NCBI RefSeq assembly: GCF_022788715.1
Contig: NZ_CP085167.1
Coordinates: 372,001-436,000, forward strand
Length of the DNA stretch: 64,000 nt
Direction of reading: 5' to 3'
Origin: Sulfitobacter sp. DSM 110093
GTDB lineage: Bacteria > Pseudomonadota > Alphaproteobacteria > Rhodobacterales > Rhodobacteraceae
A model generated the notes under the pieces. It was given only the letters and a program-made list of their open reading frames with translations, was not told the origin of the DNA and did not search any database. The translations under genes and the position numbers were made by a program. Positions within the stretch are counted from its first letter, which is position 1, and the number at the start of each line of letters is the position of its first letter. Positions 53,417 to 62,325 of the stretch are shown here, piece by piece.

Positions 53417-54658
53417 ATGCAAAGCCGCGCGCCCCTGTTCACCCCGGTCCTGATGGTCGGATGTATCATAATCATGGTCAGCTTCGCCGTGCGAGCCTCT
53501 TTCGGTGTGTTCCAGATTCCGATCGCCGAAGAATTTGCATGGGCGCGCAGCGAGTTTTCCCTCGCCATCGCGATCCAGAACCTCGCCTGGGGCATCGGGC
53601 AGCCGATCTTTGGCGCATTGGCCGAAAAGATCGGTGACCGAAAGGCGATCATCATCGGCGCGGTGGTCTATGCGGTGGGGCTGCTTTTGTCGGCCAATTC
53701 CGCGACCCCGATTGAGCATCAGACCTATGCTTGGCTGGTGGGTTTCGGCATCGCGGGGACCGGGTTCGGCGTGATCCTCGCTGTGGTGGGGCGCGCCGCC
53801 TCGGACGAAAACCGCTCCATGTCGCTCGCTATCGCCACGGCGGCGGGGAGCGCCGGGCAGGTCTTCGGCGCGCCGGTGGCAGAGTGGATGCTGAGCTTCA
53901 TGTCGTGGCAGATGACCTTTGTCAGTTTCGCGGGCGTGATCCTTGCGATGTTGCTGACCCTACCGATGATGCGCGCGCCGGCGATGGCCAGCCGGGCCGA
54001 GCTTGAGGAGTCGATGGGCCAGATCCTTGGCAAAGCCTTCCGCGATCCGTCCTATACGCTGATCTTTCTGGGGTTCTTCTCCTGCGGGTACCAGCTTGCC
54101 TTCATCACCGCGCATTTCCCGGCTTTCGTGACCGAGATGTGTGGCCCGATCTTGGCCGGAGGTGTGCTGCACAACATCGGCATCACCACCACCTCGGCGC
54201 TTGGCGCAGTGGCGATCTCGCTCATCGGGCTCGCCAATATCGCGGGCACCTTGCTGGCGGGCTGGGCGGGCAAACGCTATTCCAAAAAGTACCTGCTGGC
54301 GGGGATTTACGTTGGGCGCACGGTGATCGCAGCGGCCTTTATCATGTTCCCGATCACCCCGGTGACGGTGATCCTATTCTCCGTCGGTATGGGCGCGCTG
54401 TGGCTGGCGACGGTGCCGCTGACCTCGGGCCTTGTGGCGCATATCTACGGGCTGCGCTACATGGGCACACTTTACGGGATCGTGTTTTTCAGCCACCAAC
54501 TGGGCAGCTTCCTTGGCGTTTGGCTGGGTGGGCGGATGTATGACATCTATGGCAGCTACACCGGCGTTTGGTGGATCGGCGTGGCTGTGGGGGCGTTTAG
54601 TGCGATCGTGCATCTGCCGATCCGCGAGAAACGGTTGGAGGGGCTGGTGACCGCTTAA
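53417..54658 (+). CDS. MFS transporter
   Basis: A 413-residue major-facilitator permease with 12 predicted membrane segments. Between segments 2 and 3 is GALAEKIGDRKAIIIG, the typical D-R/K-x-x loop; the mid-protein loop is MASRAELEESMGQILGKAF. It resembles monocarboxylate/oxalate-formate-type carriers, but substrate is not readable. The ATG at 53417 follows a weak GGA; an earlier ATG at 53267 would overlap the Lrp gene. Its stop overlaps the convergent cyclodeaminase gene by four bases. Confidence 0.88.
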   Translation: MQSRAPLFTPVLMVGCIIIMVSFAVRASFGVFQIPIAEEFAWARSEFSLAIAIQNLAWGIGQPIFGALAEKIGDRKAIIIGAVVYAVGLLLSANSATPIEHQTYAWLVGFGIAGTGFGVILAVVGRAASDENRSMSLAIATAAGSAGQVFGAPVAEWMLSFMSWQMTFVSFAGVILAMLLTLPMMRAPAMASRAELEESMGQILGKAFRDPSYTLIFLGFFSCGYQLAFITAHFPAFVTEMCGPILAGGVLHNIGITTTSALGAVAISLIGLANIAGTLLAGWAGKRYSKKYLLAGIYVGRTVIAAAFIMFPITPVTVILFSVGMGALWLATVPLTSGLVAHIYGLRYMGTLYGIVFFSHQLGSFLGVWLGGRMYDIYGSYTGVWWIGVAVGAFSAIVHLPIREKRLEGLVTA

Positions 54659-55569
54659 CGCGCCCGCCAACGCTCAAGGATATGGCGCGCGGTCATCAGG
54701 TCCAGATGCGCACCGCCGCCGTTCTTGAACAGGGTGATTTCATCGTCGCTTTGCCGGGTGAAGGCCCCAAGGTCGTAGTAATCCGCGATCAGGTGATCGC
54801 GGGTGATTGTGCCTGCCTCAAGCGGGATGTTGATTTCGCCGATATGGCCCACGGTGGTGTCGAAACTGTCCACGAAGACCCGCGACTTCAGCAGCGCCGA
54901 GTCGTCGACCTCACGCATGTCGGGGCGGTAGGCACCGATGAGGTCGATATGCTGGCCGGGTTGCAGCCAGTCGCCCATGATTAGCGGGTCGGCCGACATG
55001 GTGGCGGAGGTGACGATATCGGCGGCGCGCACAGCTTGTTCAAGGTCGGTGGCCACGTTGATCTTAAGCTCAGCCGCCATCGCCTCGGCGTTCTTGGGCG
55101 TCCGGTTCCAGACGGTGAAACGCGCGTTCGGGAAGGCCGCGGAATAAGCGGCGTGCAGCGCGCGGCCTTGGGTGCCCGCGCCGACGATCAGGATGTTCTC
55201 GCTGTCCGGTCGGGCAAGGCGGCGCGCCGCGAGCAGGCTGTCGCCAGCGGTTTTCCATTTGGTGACGAGGTGGAAATCCACGATGGCGGAAAGCGTGCCG
55301 GTTTCGTCATCGAAAAGCGAGACGCCGCCATTGACCATCGGCACTTCGCGGTCGGGATTGCCGGGGAAGATCGTGGCGGATTTCACTGCAATGCCCAGCC
55401 CGTCGATCCATGCAGCACGGCTGAGCAGCGTGTCCTTCCCTCGATAGAGGAAGGTATCGCCAATCTCGGCCTTTGGCAGGCCATGCCCCGCGGCCAGCGC
55501 ATCGGTCAGCGCGATCCAGTCCAAGAACGCTTCGCCTTCGTCGAAAGAGATATTGGGGATCACGGTCAT
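54655..55569 (-). CDS. Ornithine cyclodeaminase family protein
   Basis: A 304-residue ornithine cyclodeaminase/mu-crystallin-fold enzyme; members convert ornithine to proline or reduce cyclic imino or keto acids with NAD(P)H. Readable motifs: VNGGVSLFDDETGTLSAIVD substrate region, the Rossmann loop LIVGAGTQGRALHAAYSA, and LIGAYRPDMREVDDSAL. Lysine in KWKTAGDSLLAARRLA fits the conserved site. Its start overlaps the HAD gene stop. Nearby Lrp and MFS genes suggest an amino-acid uptake/degradation unit. Confidence 0.9.
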   Translation of the reverse strand: MTVIPNISFDEGEAFLDWIALTDALAAGHGLPKAEIGDTFLYRGKDTLLSRAAWIDGLGIAVKSATIFPGNPDREVPMVNGGVSLFDDETGTLSAIVDFHLVTKWKTAGDSLLAARRLARPDSENILIVGAGTQGRALHAAYSAAFPNARFTVWNRTPKNAEAMAAELKINVATDLEQAVRAADIVTSATMSADPLIMGDWLQPGQHIDLIGAYRPDMREVDDSALLKSRVFVDSFDTTVGHIGEINIPLEAGTITRDHLIADYYDLGAFTRQSDDEITLFKNGGGAHLDLMTARHILERWRAR

Positions 55570-56186
55570 GCGGCTTCCTCCCGGCTCAGCAGCCCAGCGG
55601 AGACGAGCCGGTCGGCCCAGCCCTGCGGCCCGGTAAAGTGATGCGTCTGCCAGCCGCGTGCAGCTGCGGCGGCGATATTGTCGGCGCGGTCGTCGGTGAA
55701 CAGTAGCGCTTCGGGCGACAGCCCGCTGCCCTGCTCCACGGCTTCATAAATCGACGGCGCGGGTTTGATCATGCCAAGGTGGCCTGAGATGAAATCGCGG
55801 TCGAACTCGCGCAGAAAGGGGTAATGCTCGGCGGCAAGATCATAGCTTTGGATGCCAAAGTTGGTGAGCGAGAAGACCGGCACGCCGCGCGCCTGAAGAG
55901 CCTTCATCAACCGCAGGGAGTGGTCGATCACTGGCGCAGCCATATCGATCCAGCGGTCATGCCAGAGGCGGATTTCATCGCGCCAATCGGGCGTCGCCTC
56001 GGCCATGGCATAGATCGTGTCGCGGAAGTTTTCGCCGCTGTCGACGCGGTCGTTCATGCCGTGCAGATCAACGGCATCGAACATCGCGCGGCGGCGATCT
56101 GCGCCGATGACGCTGTCGTAGAAACGTTCGGGTTGCCATTCGATCAATACGTTGCCGATGTCGAAAACGACTGCCTGTGGTGTCAT
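55566..56186 (-). CDS. HAD-superfamily hydrolase
   Basis: A 206-residue haloacid-dehalogenase-type phosphatase, cytoplasmic. Motif I is VFDIGNVLIEW (nucleophile Asp about residue 8; the usual second Asp is Asn), motif II is FSLTNFG, and motif III/IV is ISGHLGMIKPAPSIYE with FTDDRADN. The DxGNVLIxW form matches YihX-type members, several of which act on sugar phosphates. It is coupled to the cyclodeaminase gene by ATGA. Confidence 0.88.
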   Translation of the reverse strand: MTPQAVVFDIGNVLIEWQPERFYDSVIGADRRRAMFDAVDLHGMNDRVDSGENFRDTIYAMAEATPDWRDEIRLWHDRWIDMAAPVIDHSLRLMKALQARGVPVFSLTNFGIQSYDLAAEHYPFLREFDRDFISGHLGMIKPAPSIYEAVEQGSGLSPEALLFTDDRADNIAAAAARGWQTHHFTGPQGWADRLVSAGLLSREEAA

Positions 56187-56218
56187 ATTACTTGCCCTAA
56201 CAATTCTTTAACGCGGGG

Positions 56219-56671
56219 CTACCCCCGCGCTGCCGCGCGCAATTCCCGCTCTAATGCTTCGAGAAAGCGCGAGCGGTCGGCTTTTGTAAACCCCTTGCCG
56301 CCGCCTTGGCGGAAAGGGTCGGCGGCGCGAAGGTCGGTCATCAGATCGCGGGTCGCCAGAACGTTGCCGATATTGGCCTGCGTGAGGGCCTCGCCGTTGT
56401 GTTTCAGCACCCGCGCCCCGGCTTCGACGCATTTGGCCGCCAGCGGGATATCCCCCGTCACCACCACATCGCCTTTGCCGCAGCGGTCAGCAATCCACAT
56501 GTCGGCGATGTCGGGCCCGTCAGGCACGATCACCACCTCGACCAGTGGGTTTTGCGACATGCGCAGGCCGCCGTTCGAGACGAGGAACATCTTGACCTTA
56601 TGGCGGGTCGCCACCCGCTCGGCCTCGGCTTTGACGGGGCAGGCGTCGGCGTCGATGTAGAGCGCGGTCAT
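56219..56671 (-). CDS. YaiI/YqxD family protein (DUF188)
   Basis: A 150-residue PIN-like protein beginning [25 protein letters not shown], with [31 protein letters not shown] and the C-terminal [38 protein letters not shown]. These match DUF188 in full. Function unknown; a metal-dependent nuclease role is inferred from fold. It lies 3 bases from fghA and 32 from the HAD gene. Confidence 0.9.
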   Translation of the reverse strand: MTALYIDADACPVKAEAERVATRHKVKMFLVSNGGLRMSQNPLVEVVIVPDGPDIADMWIADRCGKGDVVVTGDIPLAAKCVEAGARVLKHNGEALTQANIGNVLATRDLMTDLRAADPFRQGGGKGFTKADRSRFLEALERELRAAARG

Positions 56672-56674
56672 TGG

Positions 56675-57508
56675 TTAACCCGCATAGAGCGCGTCGGCAT
56701 GGAAGGCGACGTGGTCTTCCATGAAGCTCGTCACGAAGAAGTAGCTGTGGTCATAGCCCGGCTGCATCCGGAAGGTGCCCTGTTGCCGCTTGGCGGTCAT
56801 GGCTTCGGCCAGCGCTTTGGGCATCAAGAGGTCGAGGAACTGATCGCTGCTGCCTTGGTCGATCAGGATTGGCCCGTCGAAACCCTTTTCGCGCATCAGC
56901 AGAGTGCTGTCGTGTTTCGTCCAAGTGCTTTCATCCGTGCCTAGATAGGCGCTGAGTTGCTTTTTGCCCCAATCGCTCTCCGTCGGATTGGTGATCGGCG
57001 CGAAGGCAGAAACCGAAAGGAACCGCCCCGGTAGGTTCATCGCCAAGGTCAACGCGCCGTGGCCGCCCATGGAGTGCCCAGTGATGCCTTGGCGCTCCAT
57101 ATCGAGGGCAAATTTTTCGCCGATCAGGCCGGGCAGTTCATCAGCCAGATAGTCCCACATTTGGTAGTGTTTGGCCCAAGGCTCCTGCGTGGCATTCACA
57201 TAGAAACCCGCGCCTTTGCCCAGATCATAAGCCTCATCATCCGCCACATCGTCGCCCCGTGGGGAGGTGTCGGGGAAGACCACCGCGATGCCATGTTCCG
57301 CCGCCCAAAGTTGCGCGCCTGCTTTGGTCATGGCGTTTTCATGGGTGCAGGTCAGGCCCGACAGATACCACAGTACCGGTACTGGGCCGTCTTGGGCTTC
57401 GGCGGGCAGAAACAGGCCAAAGGTCATGTCGCAGCCGCAGGCGTCGGAGTTGTGGGAGTAAACCCCCTGCGTGCCACCGAAACAGGCGTTTTCCGAGATG
57501 GTCTTCAT
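56675..57508 (-). CDS. fghA: S-formylglutathione hydrolase
   Basis: Hydrolyses S-formylglutathione to formate and glutathione, the second step of glutathione-dependent formaldehyde oxidation. The 277-residue esterase-D-type hydrolase begins KTISENACFGGTQGVYSHNSDACGCDMTFGLFLP, has the nucleophile in ITGHSMGGHGALTLA (about residue 147), and the acid and His in LIDQGSSDQFLD and PGYDHSYFFV. The formaldehyde dehydrogenase partner gene is not in the window. GGAAC-type ribosome site precedes the ATG. Confidence 0.94.
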   Translation of the reverse strand: MKTISENACFGGTQGVYSHNSDACGCDMTFGLFLPAEAQDGPVPVLWYLSGLTCTHENAMTKAGAQLWAAEHGIAVVFPDTSPRGDDVADDEAYDLGKGAGFYVNATQEPWAKHYQMWDYLADELPGLIGEKFALDMERQGITGHSMGGHGALTLAMNLPGRFLSVSAFAPITNPTESDWGKKQLSAYLGTDESTWTKHDSTLLMREKGFDGPILIDQGSSDQFLDLLMPKALAEAMTAKRQQGTFRMQPGYDHSYFFVTSFMEDHVAFHADALYAG

Positions 57509-57536
57509 GGCAGCGTTCCTTTCGAACTTGAGTGTG

Positions 57537-58466
57537 TCACAGGGCAGAAACCCAGCCTACGACAAGGCTGACGGTCACGATACTAACTGTGGTTGAGACG
57601 AGAATGGCGGCAGAGACACGCTGAGGGGCGACGCCGTAGTGTTGGGCGAGCATATAGACATTGCCCGCGACCGGGAGAGAGGCCGTGGCGATGATGACCC
57701 CGGCTTTATACGGGTCGACGCCGAAGAGAAACAGCGCGCCAAAGGCCACGAAGAGCGGGTGCAGCACCAGTTTGCAAAAGGTCAGCCAGCCCGCGATCTC
57801 AATCCGCTCGGCAGATTTAGAGGCCAGCGACGCACCGATGGCAAAGAGCGCGCCGGGGGTGGCAGCCCCGCCGAGGATTGCGAGGAATTCGTTCAGCGGC
57901 ACGGGGATCGGGATGCCGAAGCCGGACCAGAGGAACCCCAAGGTGATGGCGACGATCATCGGGTTTTTCAACAGACCGATGCCTACGATCTTGAGGGTCG
58001 CCAGCCGCAATTGCCCCTCGCGGGAGCCGGTGATCAGGATCACGATGAGGCTGGAAAAGATGATCATGTCGACGGTCAGCGCCAGCAGCACGGGGCCGAT
58101 CGCCTCTGGCCCCAGAAGCAGCGTCAGCATCGGCACGCCCAGAAACCCGGTGTTGCCGATCACGGCGCATTGCGCCTCGATCCCGTTGGTCGCCACGTCG
58201 AGCCCGCGCAGGAAGCCGACGAGGCTGGCGATGGCATAGACGAATGCGGTGCCCCAGAGGTAGGCGGCGACAAGGCGGCTGTCCCAAACCTCGGCCAGTG
58301 AGAGATTGGCGGAAAAGCGGAACAGCATCGCCGAGAGGGCGAAATAGAAAACGAATTTGGTGAGATAGGCCGTCGCTTCGGCTGAGAAGAACCGCGTGCG
58401 CCCGGCCCAGTAGCCAAGGCCGATCAGCGCAAAGAACGGCAGGGTTTTCAGGAAGATCGCGACCAT
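57537..58466 (-). CDS. AEC family transporter
   Basis: A 309-residue inner-membrane carrier of the auxin-efflux-carrier family with about ten membrane segments arranged as two five-helix repeats. It begins FLKTLPFFALIGLGYWAGRTRFFS. Conserved stretch GNTGFLGVPMLTLLLGPEAIGPVLL carries the helix-break motif; the C-terminus has TASLPVAGNVYMLAQHYG. Such carriers often move malate or other organic acids. It lies between mbfA and fghA on the same strand. Confidence 0.88.
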   Translation of the reverse strand: MVAIFLKTLPFFALIGLGYWAGRTRFFSAEATAYLTKFVFYFALSAMLFRFSANLSLAEVWDSRLVAAYLWGTAFVYAIASLVGFLRGLDVATNGIEAQCAVIGNTGFLGVPMLTLLLGPEAIGPVLLALTVDMIIFSSLIVILITGSREGQLRLATLKIVGIGLLKNPMIVAITLGFLWSGFGIPIPVPLNEFLAILGGAATPGALFAIGASLASKSAERIEIAGWLTFCKLVLHPLFVAFGALFLFGVDPYKAGVIIATASLPVAGNVYMLAQHYGVAPQRVSAAILVSTTVSIVTVSLVVGWVSAL

Positions 58467-58521
58467 GGGTCAAGCATTAGCCAGCCCGCCCTTGGGGTGC
58501 AATGGGGCATGGCCCTTTGCC

Positions 58522-59496
58522 TTACCCTGAGCCGATCAGCACCCCAGCGGCAAAGACCAATGCGCCGCCCAGCACAACTTGGAAAGCCGCGCGGAAAAAG
58601 GGTGTTTCCATGAACTTGTTCTGGATCCACGCTATGGCCCAAAGCTCTACAAAGACGACGATGATCGCGACGACAGTGGCGGTCCAGAAGTCGGTGATCA
58701 GGTAGGGCAGCGCGTGGCCCAGCCCGCCCACGGTGGTCATCACGCCCGACGCCACCCCGCGTTTGATGGGGGAGCCACGGCCCGATAACTCGCCGTCATC
58801 CGACGCGGCCTCAGTAAACCCCATTGAGATGCCCGCCCCCACGCTCGCCGCAAGGCCGACGAGGAAGGTCGTCCAAGTGTTATGAGTGGCAAATGCGGTG
58901 GCAAAGATCGGCGCGAGGGTCGAGACAGACCCGTCCATCAGGCCCGCCAGCCCCGGCTGGACCCATGTCAGCAGAAACTGCCGATGCGCGCGGCTGTCTT
59001 CGTCGCTGCGGCTGTCGCTGTTAAGGTGTTTCTCGGTCAAATTCTGCGCGCTGCCGTGGTGGCCTGCCTCGGCGGCGGCCAGATCGCCTAACAACTGCCG
59101 TGTCGTCGCGTCTGCCGTGCGCGCGGCGGCGGCAAGGTAGAACCGCTCGGCGTCCTGTTCCATCGCGGCGGCCTCTTGCCGGATACGCTCTAGCGACAGG
59201 TTCTCGATCAGCCAGACCGGGCGCCGGGCGTAGTAGCCAGAAACATGCTCGCGCCGGATGAGGGGGATGACCTCTCCAAAACGGCTCCGGTGCAGGTCAA
59301 TCAAACGGCGGCGGTGTTCGTTCTCCTCCTCGGCCATCCCGTCAAAGATTGCGGCGCTGTCGGGATATTCATCACGCAACCGTTCAGCATAGTCACGATA
59401 GATCCGTGCGTCGTCCTCTTCAGAGGAGATGGCGAGCGCCAGAACCTCCTGTTCGCTCAGGTCTTTGAAACGTTTGCGGTTGAACGAAAATCGCAT
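58522..59496 (-). CDS. mbfA: Membrane-bound ferritin-like iron exporter, MbfA
   Basis: A 324-residue fusion: N-terminal rubrerythrin/ferritin-like domain (about 10-150) with ExxH metal sites (SSEEDDARIYRDYAERLRDEYP; MAEEENEHRRRLIDLH; AAEAGHHGS), then a VIT1/CCC1-type membrane domain (about 180-322, five segments) including LAGLMDGSVSTLAPIF and GLAASVGAGISMGFTEAASDD. MbfA proteins export iron and protect against peroxide in Alphaproteobacteria under Irr control; I see no clear Irr box here. The ATG at 59496 is preferred to one at 59556. Confidence 0.9.
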   Translation of the reverse strand: MRFSFNRKRFKDLSEQEVLALAISSEEDDARIYRDYAERLRDEYPDSAAIFDGMAEEENEHRRRLIDLHRSRFGEVIPLIRREHVSGYYARRPVWLIENLSLERIRQEAAAMEQDAERFYLAAAARTADATTRQLLGDLAAAEAGHHGSAQNLTEKHLNSDSRSDEDSRAHRQFLLTWVQPGLAGLMDGSVSTLAPIFATAFATHNTWTTFLVGLAASVGAGISMGFTEAASDDGELSGRGSPIKRGVASGVMTTVGGLGHALPYLITDFWTATVVAIIVVFVELWAIAWIQNKFMETPFFRAAFQVVLGGALVFAAGVLIGSG

Positions 59497-59650
59497 GGGG
59501 GAACTCCGTAATCTGGCACTTACCGTAGTGCCATCGGCGGGTTCCGGCAAACGCAAAGCACCCGACCCTTGGCGCGGCCTGCGATGGACCTACCTGTTGT
59601 GCGATGGTCGGCCCTTGCTCCGACGCCACGCGAATAACGAGGTTTGGAAC

Positions 59651-60088
59651 ATGAGATTAGTTTTCTTGGCACCCCTATTGGTGGCAGGCTGCGCCGAAGT
59701 GTCGACTGCGCCTGTGCAAAACCCCATCCCGGCCCCAGCGGCACCGACGGCCACTGCGCCGCCACCTGCACGCCCCGCGCCTGCTGAAACGTCTGTCCCG
59801 TCGACCAAGCCCAAACCATTGCCCAGCTCGGTCATTGATGCGGTGAATGAAACGTCAAGCACGTCAACCACACCGCAATCGCCGCCGACCTCAAAACCGC
59901 TGTCGGAAACCTGCAAAGAAGGCAGTTGGTGGGGTCTGGTTGGCCGCCCTCGCTCGGCTGCCAGCATCGTGTCCGAGCCCAAGCGCGTCTATACCGAAGG
60001 CGACCCGGTGACCATGGACGCCAATCCCAACCGCACCAACATTGTCTTAGACGCGGAAGGGAAGATCGCACGGGTCACCTGCGGCTAA
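59651..60088 (+). CDS. Lipoprotein with peptidase-inhibitor I78-like domain
   Basis: A 145-residue protein with a lipobox (LLVAGC, Cys14) giving an anchored lipoprotein. A Pro/Ala/Thr-rich spacer (20-85) leads to a C-terminal domain with CKEGSWWGLVGRP, RVYTEGDPVTMDANPNRTNIVLDAEGKIARVTCG. The final pattern (T-x-D-x-N-P-x-R-x-N-I-x-L-D, ending CG with a paired Cys) is that of I78 protease inhibitors. It may guard the periplasm against secreted proteases. The ATG at 59651 gives the lipobox at the right distance; longer frames lose it. Convergent with paaK. Confidence 0.78.
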   Translation: MRLVFLAPLLVAGCAEVSTAPVQNPIPAPAAPTATAPPPARPAPAETSVPSTKPKPLPSSVIDAVNETSSTSTTPQSPPTSKPLSETCKEGSWWGLVGRPRSAASIVSEPKRVYTEGDPVTMDANPNRTNIVLDAEGKIARVTCG

Positions 60089-60099
60089 GCTGAAGGAGT

Positions 60100-61410
60100 T
60101 TAGCCCTTTGGCCGATTGTCGAGAATGCGCACGGCTTTGCCCTCTGACCGGGCAACGCCGCCCACGTCCATGACTTCAACCTTGACCGAGATGCCGACCG
60201 TCTGCTTGATCTGTGCTGACAGCGCTTTGATCGCCGCTTGCCGGGCGTCAGTGGTGATGCTGACATCCGCACATTCGCAGAGCACGCGCATCTGATCCAT
60301 CCGGTCGGGGCGCGACAGTTCAATTTGGAAATGCGGCGCAAGCCCCGGCGTCGCCATCAGCGCTTCTTCGATCTGGGTGGGGAAGACGTTGACGCCGCGC
60401 AGGATGATCATGTCGTCGCTGCGGCCCGTGACCTTCTCCATCCGGCGCATAGACCGTGCGGTTCCGGCCAGCAGACGGGTCAGGTCGCGGGTGCGGTAGC
60501 GGATGATCGGGAAGGCCTCTTTCGTCAGCGAGGTAAAGACCAGCTCGCCCATTTCGCCGTCCTCGACCGGGGCGCCGGTTTCGGGGTTGATGATCTCGGG
60601 GTAGAAGTGATCCTCCCAGATGTGCAGCCCGTCCTTGGTCTCGACGCATTCCATCGAAACGCCCGGCCCCATGACTTCGCTGAGGCCATAGATATCGACG
60701 GCATGCATGTCGAAGGCCTGCTCGATCTCAAGTCGCATGGCGTTGGTCCACGGCTCGGCCCCAAAGATGCCGACCTCAAGTGAGGATTGGCGCGGGTCGA
60801 TGCCTTGGTTGGCGAATTCATCCAAAATCGACAGGGCGTAAGAGGGCGTCACCGTGATGCCCTTGGGCTGGAAATCTTCGATCAGCCGCACTTGGCGCGG
60901 GGTCATCCCGCCCGAGATCGGCACGGTCGACAGGCCAAGCGCATCAGCGCCAAGGTGAATGCCCAAGCCGCCAGTGAACAGCCCATAGCCATAGGCGTTG
61001 TGCAGCATATCGCCGGGGCGCATCCCCGCCGCGCGCAGGGAGCGGGCGACGACTTGGCCCCAGTTCGCCAGATCATCCTTGGTATAGCCCACCACCGTCG
61101 GCTGCCCGGTGGTGCCAGATGATGCGTGAATGCGCGCCACCTGATCGCGCGGCACGGCGAACATGCCAAAGGGGTAATTGTCGCGCAGATCGGTTTTGAC
61201 GGTGAAGGGAAAGCGCGAGAGATCGGAAAGCTGTTTCAGATCGTCGGGGTGCACGCCTGCATCGTCGAAACTCTTCTTATAGAAAGGCACGTTGTCATAG
61301 GCGTGGCGCAGGGACCATTTCAGACGGTCCAGTTGCAGGGCGCTGATCTCGTCCCGGCTGGCGATCTCAATCGGGTCGAGCGTGTCCTTCGCGGGGGTCA
61401 GGTCTTTCAT
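60100..61410 (-). CDS. paaK: Phenylacetate-CoA ligase
   Basis: Activates phenylacetate to phenylacetyl-CoA with ATP, the entry to aerobic phenylacetate degradation. The 436-residue ANL-family ligase has ATP loop HASSGTTGQPTVVGYTKDD, GADALGLSTVPISGGMTPRQ, YGLSEVMGPG and the C-terminal-domain hinge GRSDDMIILRGVNVFPTQIEE. Length and motifs are typical. It overlaps paaI and both read leftward; the rest of the paa cluster is outside the window or elsewhere. Confidence 0.94.
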   Translation of the reverse strand: MKDLTPAKDTLDPIEIASRDEISALQLDRLKWSLRHAYDNVPFYKKSFDDAGVHPDDLKQLSDLSRFPFTVKTDLRDNYPFGMFAVPRDQVARIHASSGTTGQPTVVGYTKDDLANWGQVVARSLRAAGMRPGDMLHNAYGYGLFTGGLGIHLGADALGLSTVPISGGMTPRQVRLIEDFQPKGITVTPSYALSILDEFANQGIDPRQSSLEVGIFGAEPWTNAMRLEIEQAFDMHAVDIYGLSEVMGPGVSMECVETKDGLHIWEDHFYPEIINPETGAPVEDGEMGELVFTSLTKEAFPIIRYRTRDLTRLLAGTARSMRRMEKVTGRSDDMIILRGVNVFPTQIEEALMATPGLAPHFQIELSRPDRMDQMRVLCECADVSITTDARQAAIKALSAQIKQTVGISVKVEVMDVGGVARSEGKAVRILDNRPKG

Positions 61411-61847
61411 CAGGTCGGCTCCTCCTCGGTAAATAGCTGGCCCTTGATGCTGCGGGAGAGCCCGCGAAACAGGGCCACGACACGGTCATCCTCGCCCGTA
61501 ACGGTCACATCATAGATGCCCGACCGACCGCTGCGCGACACTTCGCGCGCGGTGGCGGTCAGCCGCTCCTCCGGCTGGCCGGGGCTTAGATAGGTGATCT
61601 GGTTCTGCTGGGCGACAGTGGTTTGGTTGTAGCTGTTGCAGGCAAAGGCAAAGGCGCTGTCGGCTAGTGCGAAGATAAATCCGCCGTGGCAAATGCCGTG
61701 GCCGTTCAACATATCTGCCCGTACCGACATCGACAAAACCGCGCCGCCGGGGGTCACATCGTCGATGCTCATGCCCAATCCAGCCGAGGCGGAATCTTGG
61801 GCGAACATCACGTCGGCGCATTTGCGGGCGCGGGCTTCTGGGGTCAT
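61410..61847 (-). CDS. paaI: Phenylacetate-pathway acyl-CoA thioesterase PaaI
   Basis: A 145-residue hot-dog-fold thioesterase that hydrolyses dead-end hydroxyphenylacetyl-CoA esters. Segment NGHGICHGGFIFALADSAFAFACNSYNQ holds the HGGxxxxLAD catalytic motif; VAQQNQITYLSPGQPEERLTA follows. The ATG at 61847 (family start MTPEARARKCADVMFAQD) is preferred to 62048, which runs into the divergent gene. Stop overlaps the paaK start, so the two are translationally coupled. Confidence 0.93.
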   Translation of the reverse strand: MTPEARARKCADVMFAQDSASAGLGMSIDDVTPGGAVLSMSVRADMLNGHGICHGGFIFALADSAFAFACNSYNQTTVAQQNQITYLSPGQPEERLTATAREVSRSGRSGIYDVTVTGEDDRVVALFRGLSRSIKGQLFTEEEPT

Positions 61848-61977
61848 TCCATCGGGCCTTTGTGTTTCATTTTTTCGATTGGTTGCACAATTCTGTAACG
61901 CTTTCAAGAAAATTTGAGCGGCGCATTCGACCATGTCAGGGCTTGATTTGGCCCCCGTCAGGGTCAACTGTAAAGCC

Positions 61978-62325
61978 ATGAGCATAGAGCCCCCATCGCC
62001 GATCACGGCTTTCGAGCGCCCCGCTGAACAGGTCGCATTCCACCGCACGGAACTGTCGCTGATCCTATCGCTTTATGGCCGGATGGTCGCCGCCGGAGAG
62101 TGGCGCGATTACGGGATTTCACATCTCAAGGAGGTGGCGGTTTTTTCAGTCTTTCGGCGCACGGCGGAGATACCGCTGTACCGGATCGAAAAGCGGCCAA
62201 AGCTGCGCAACCGCCAAGGGATGTATGCTGTGGTGGGCACCGGCGGGCAGGTGCTGCGTCGGGGCCACGAGCTTAAGGCCGTGCTGCGCGTGCTGGAACG
62301 CAAGCTGATCCGGTCGGTGAATTAA
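61978..62325 (+). CDS. DUF2794 family protein
   Basis: A 115-residue cytoplasmic protein: VAFHRTELSLILSLYGRMVAAGEWRDYGISHLKEVAVFSVFRRTAEIPLYRIEKRPKLRNRQGMYAVV is the core of DUF2794, an alphaproteobacterial family without known function. The basic C-terminal end (LRVLERKLIRSVN) is usual. The ATG at 61978 is preferred to 61933 as the conserved part begins shortly after. It is divergent from paaI (130 bases) and convergent with an NlpC/P60 gene, overlapping it by four bases. Confidence 0.85.
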   Translation: MSIEPPSPITAFERPAEQVAFHRTELSLILSLYGRMVAAGEWRDYGISHLKEVAVFSVFRRTAEIPLYRIEKRPKLRNRQGMYAVVGTGGQVLRRGHELKAVLRVLERKLIRSVN

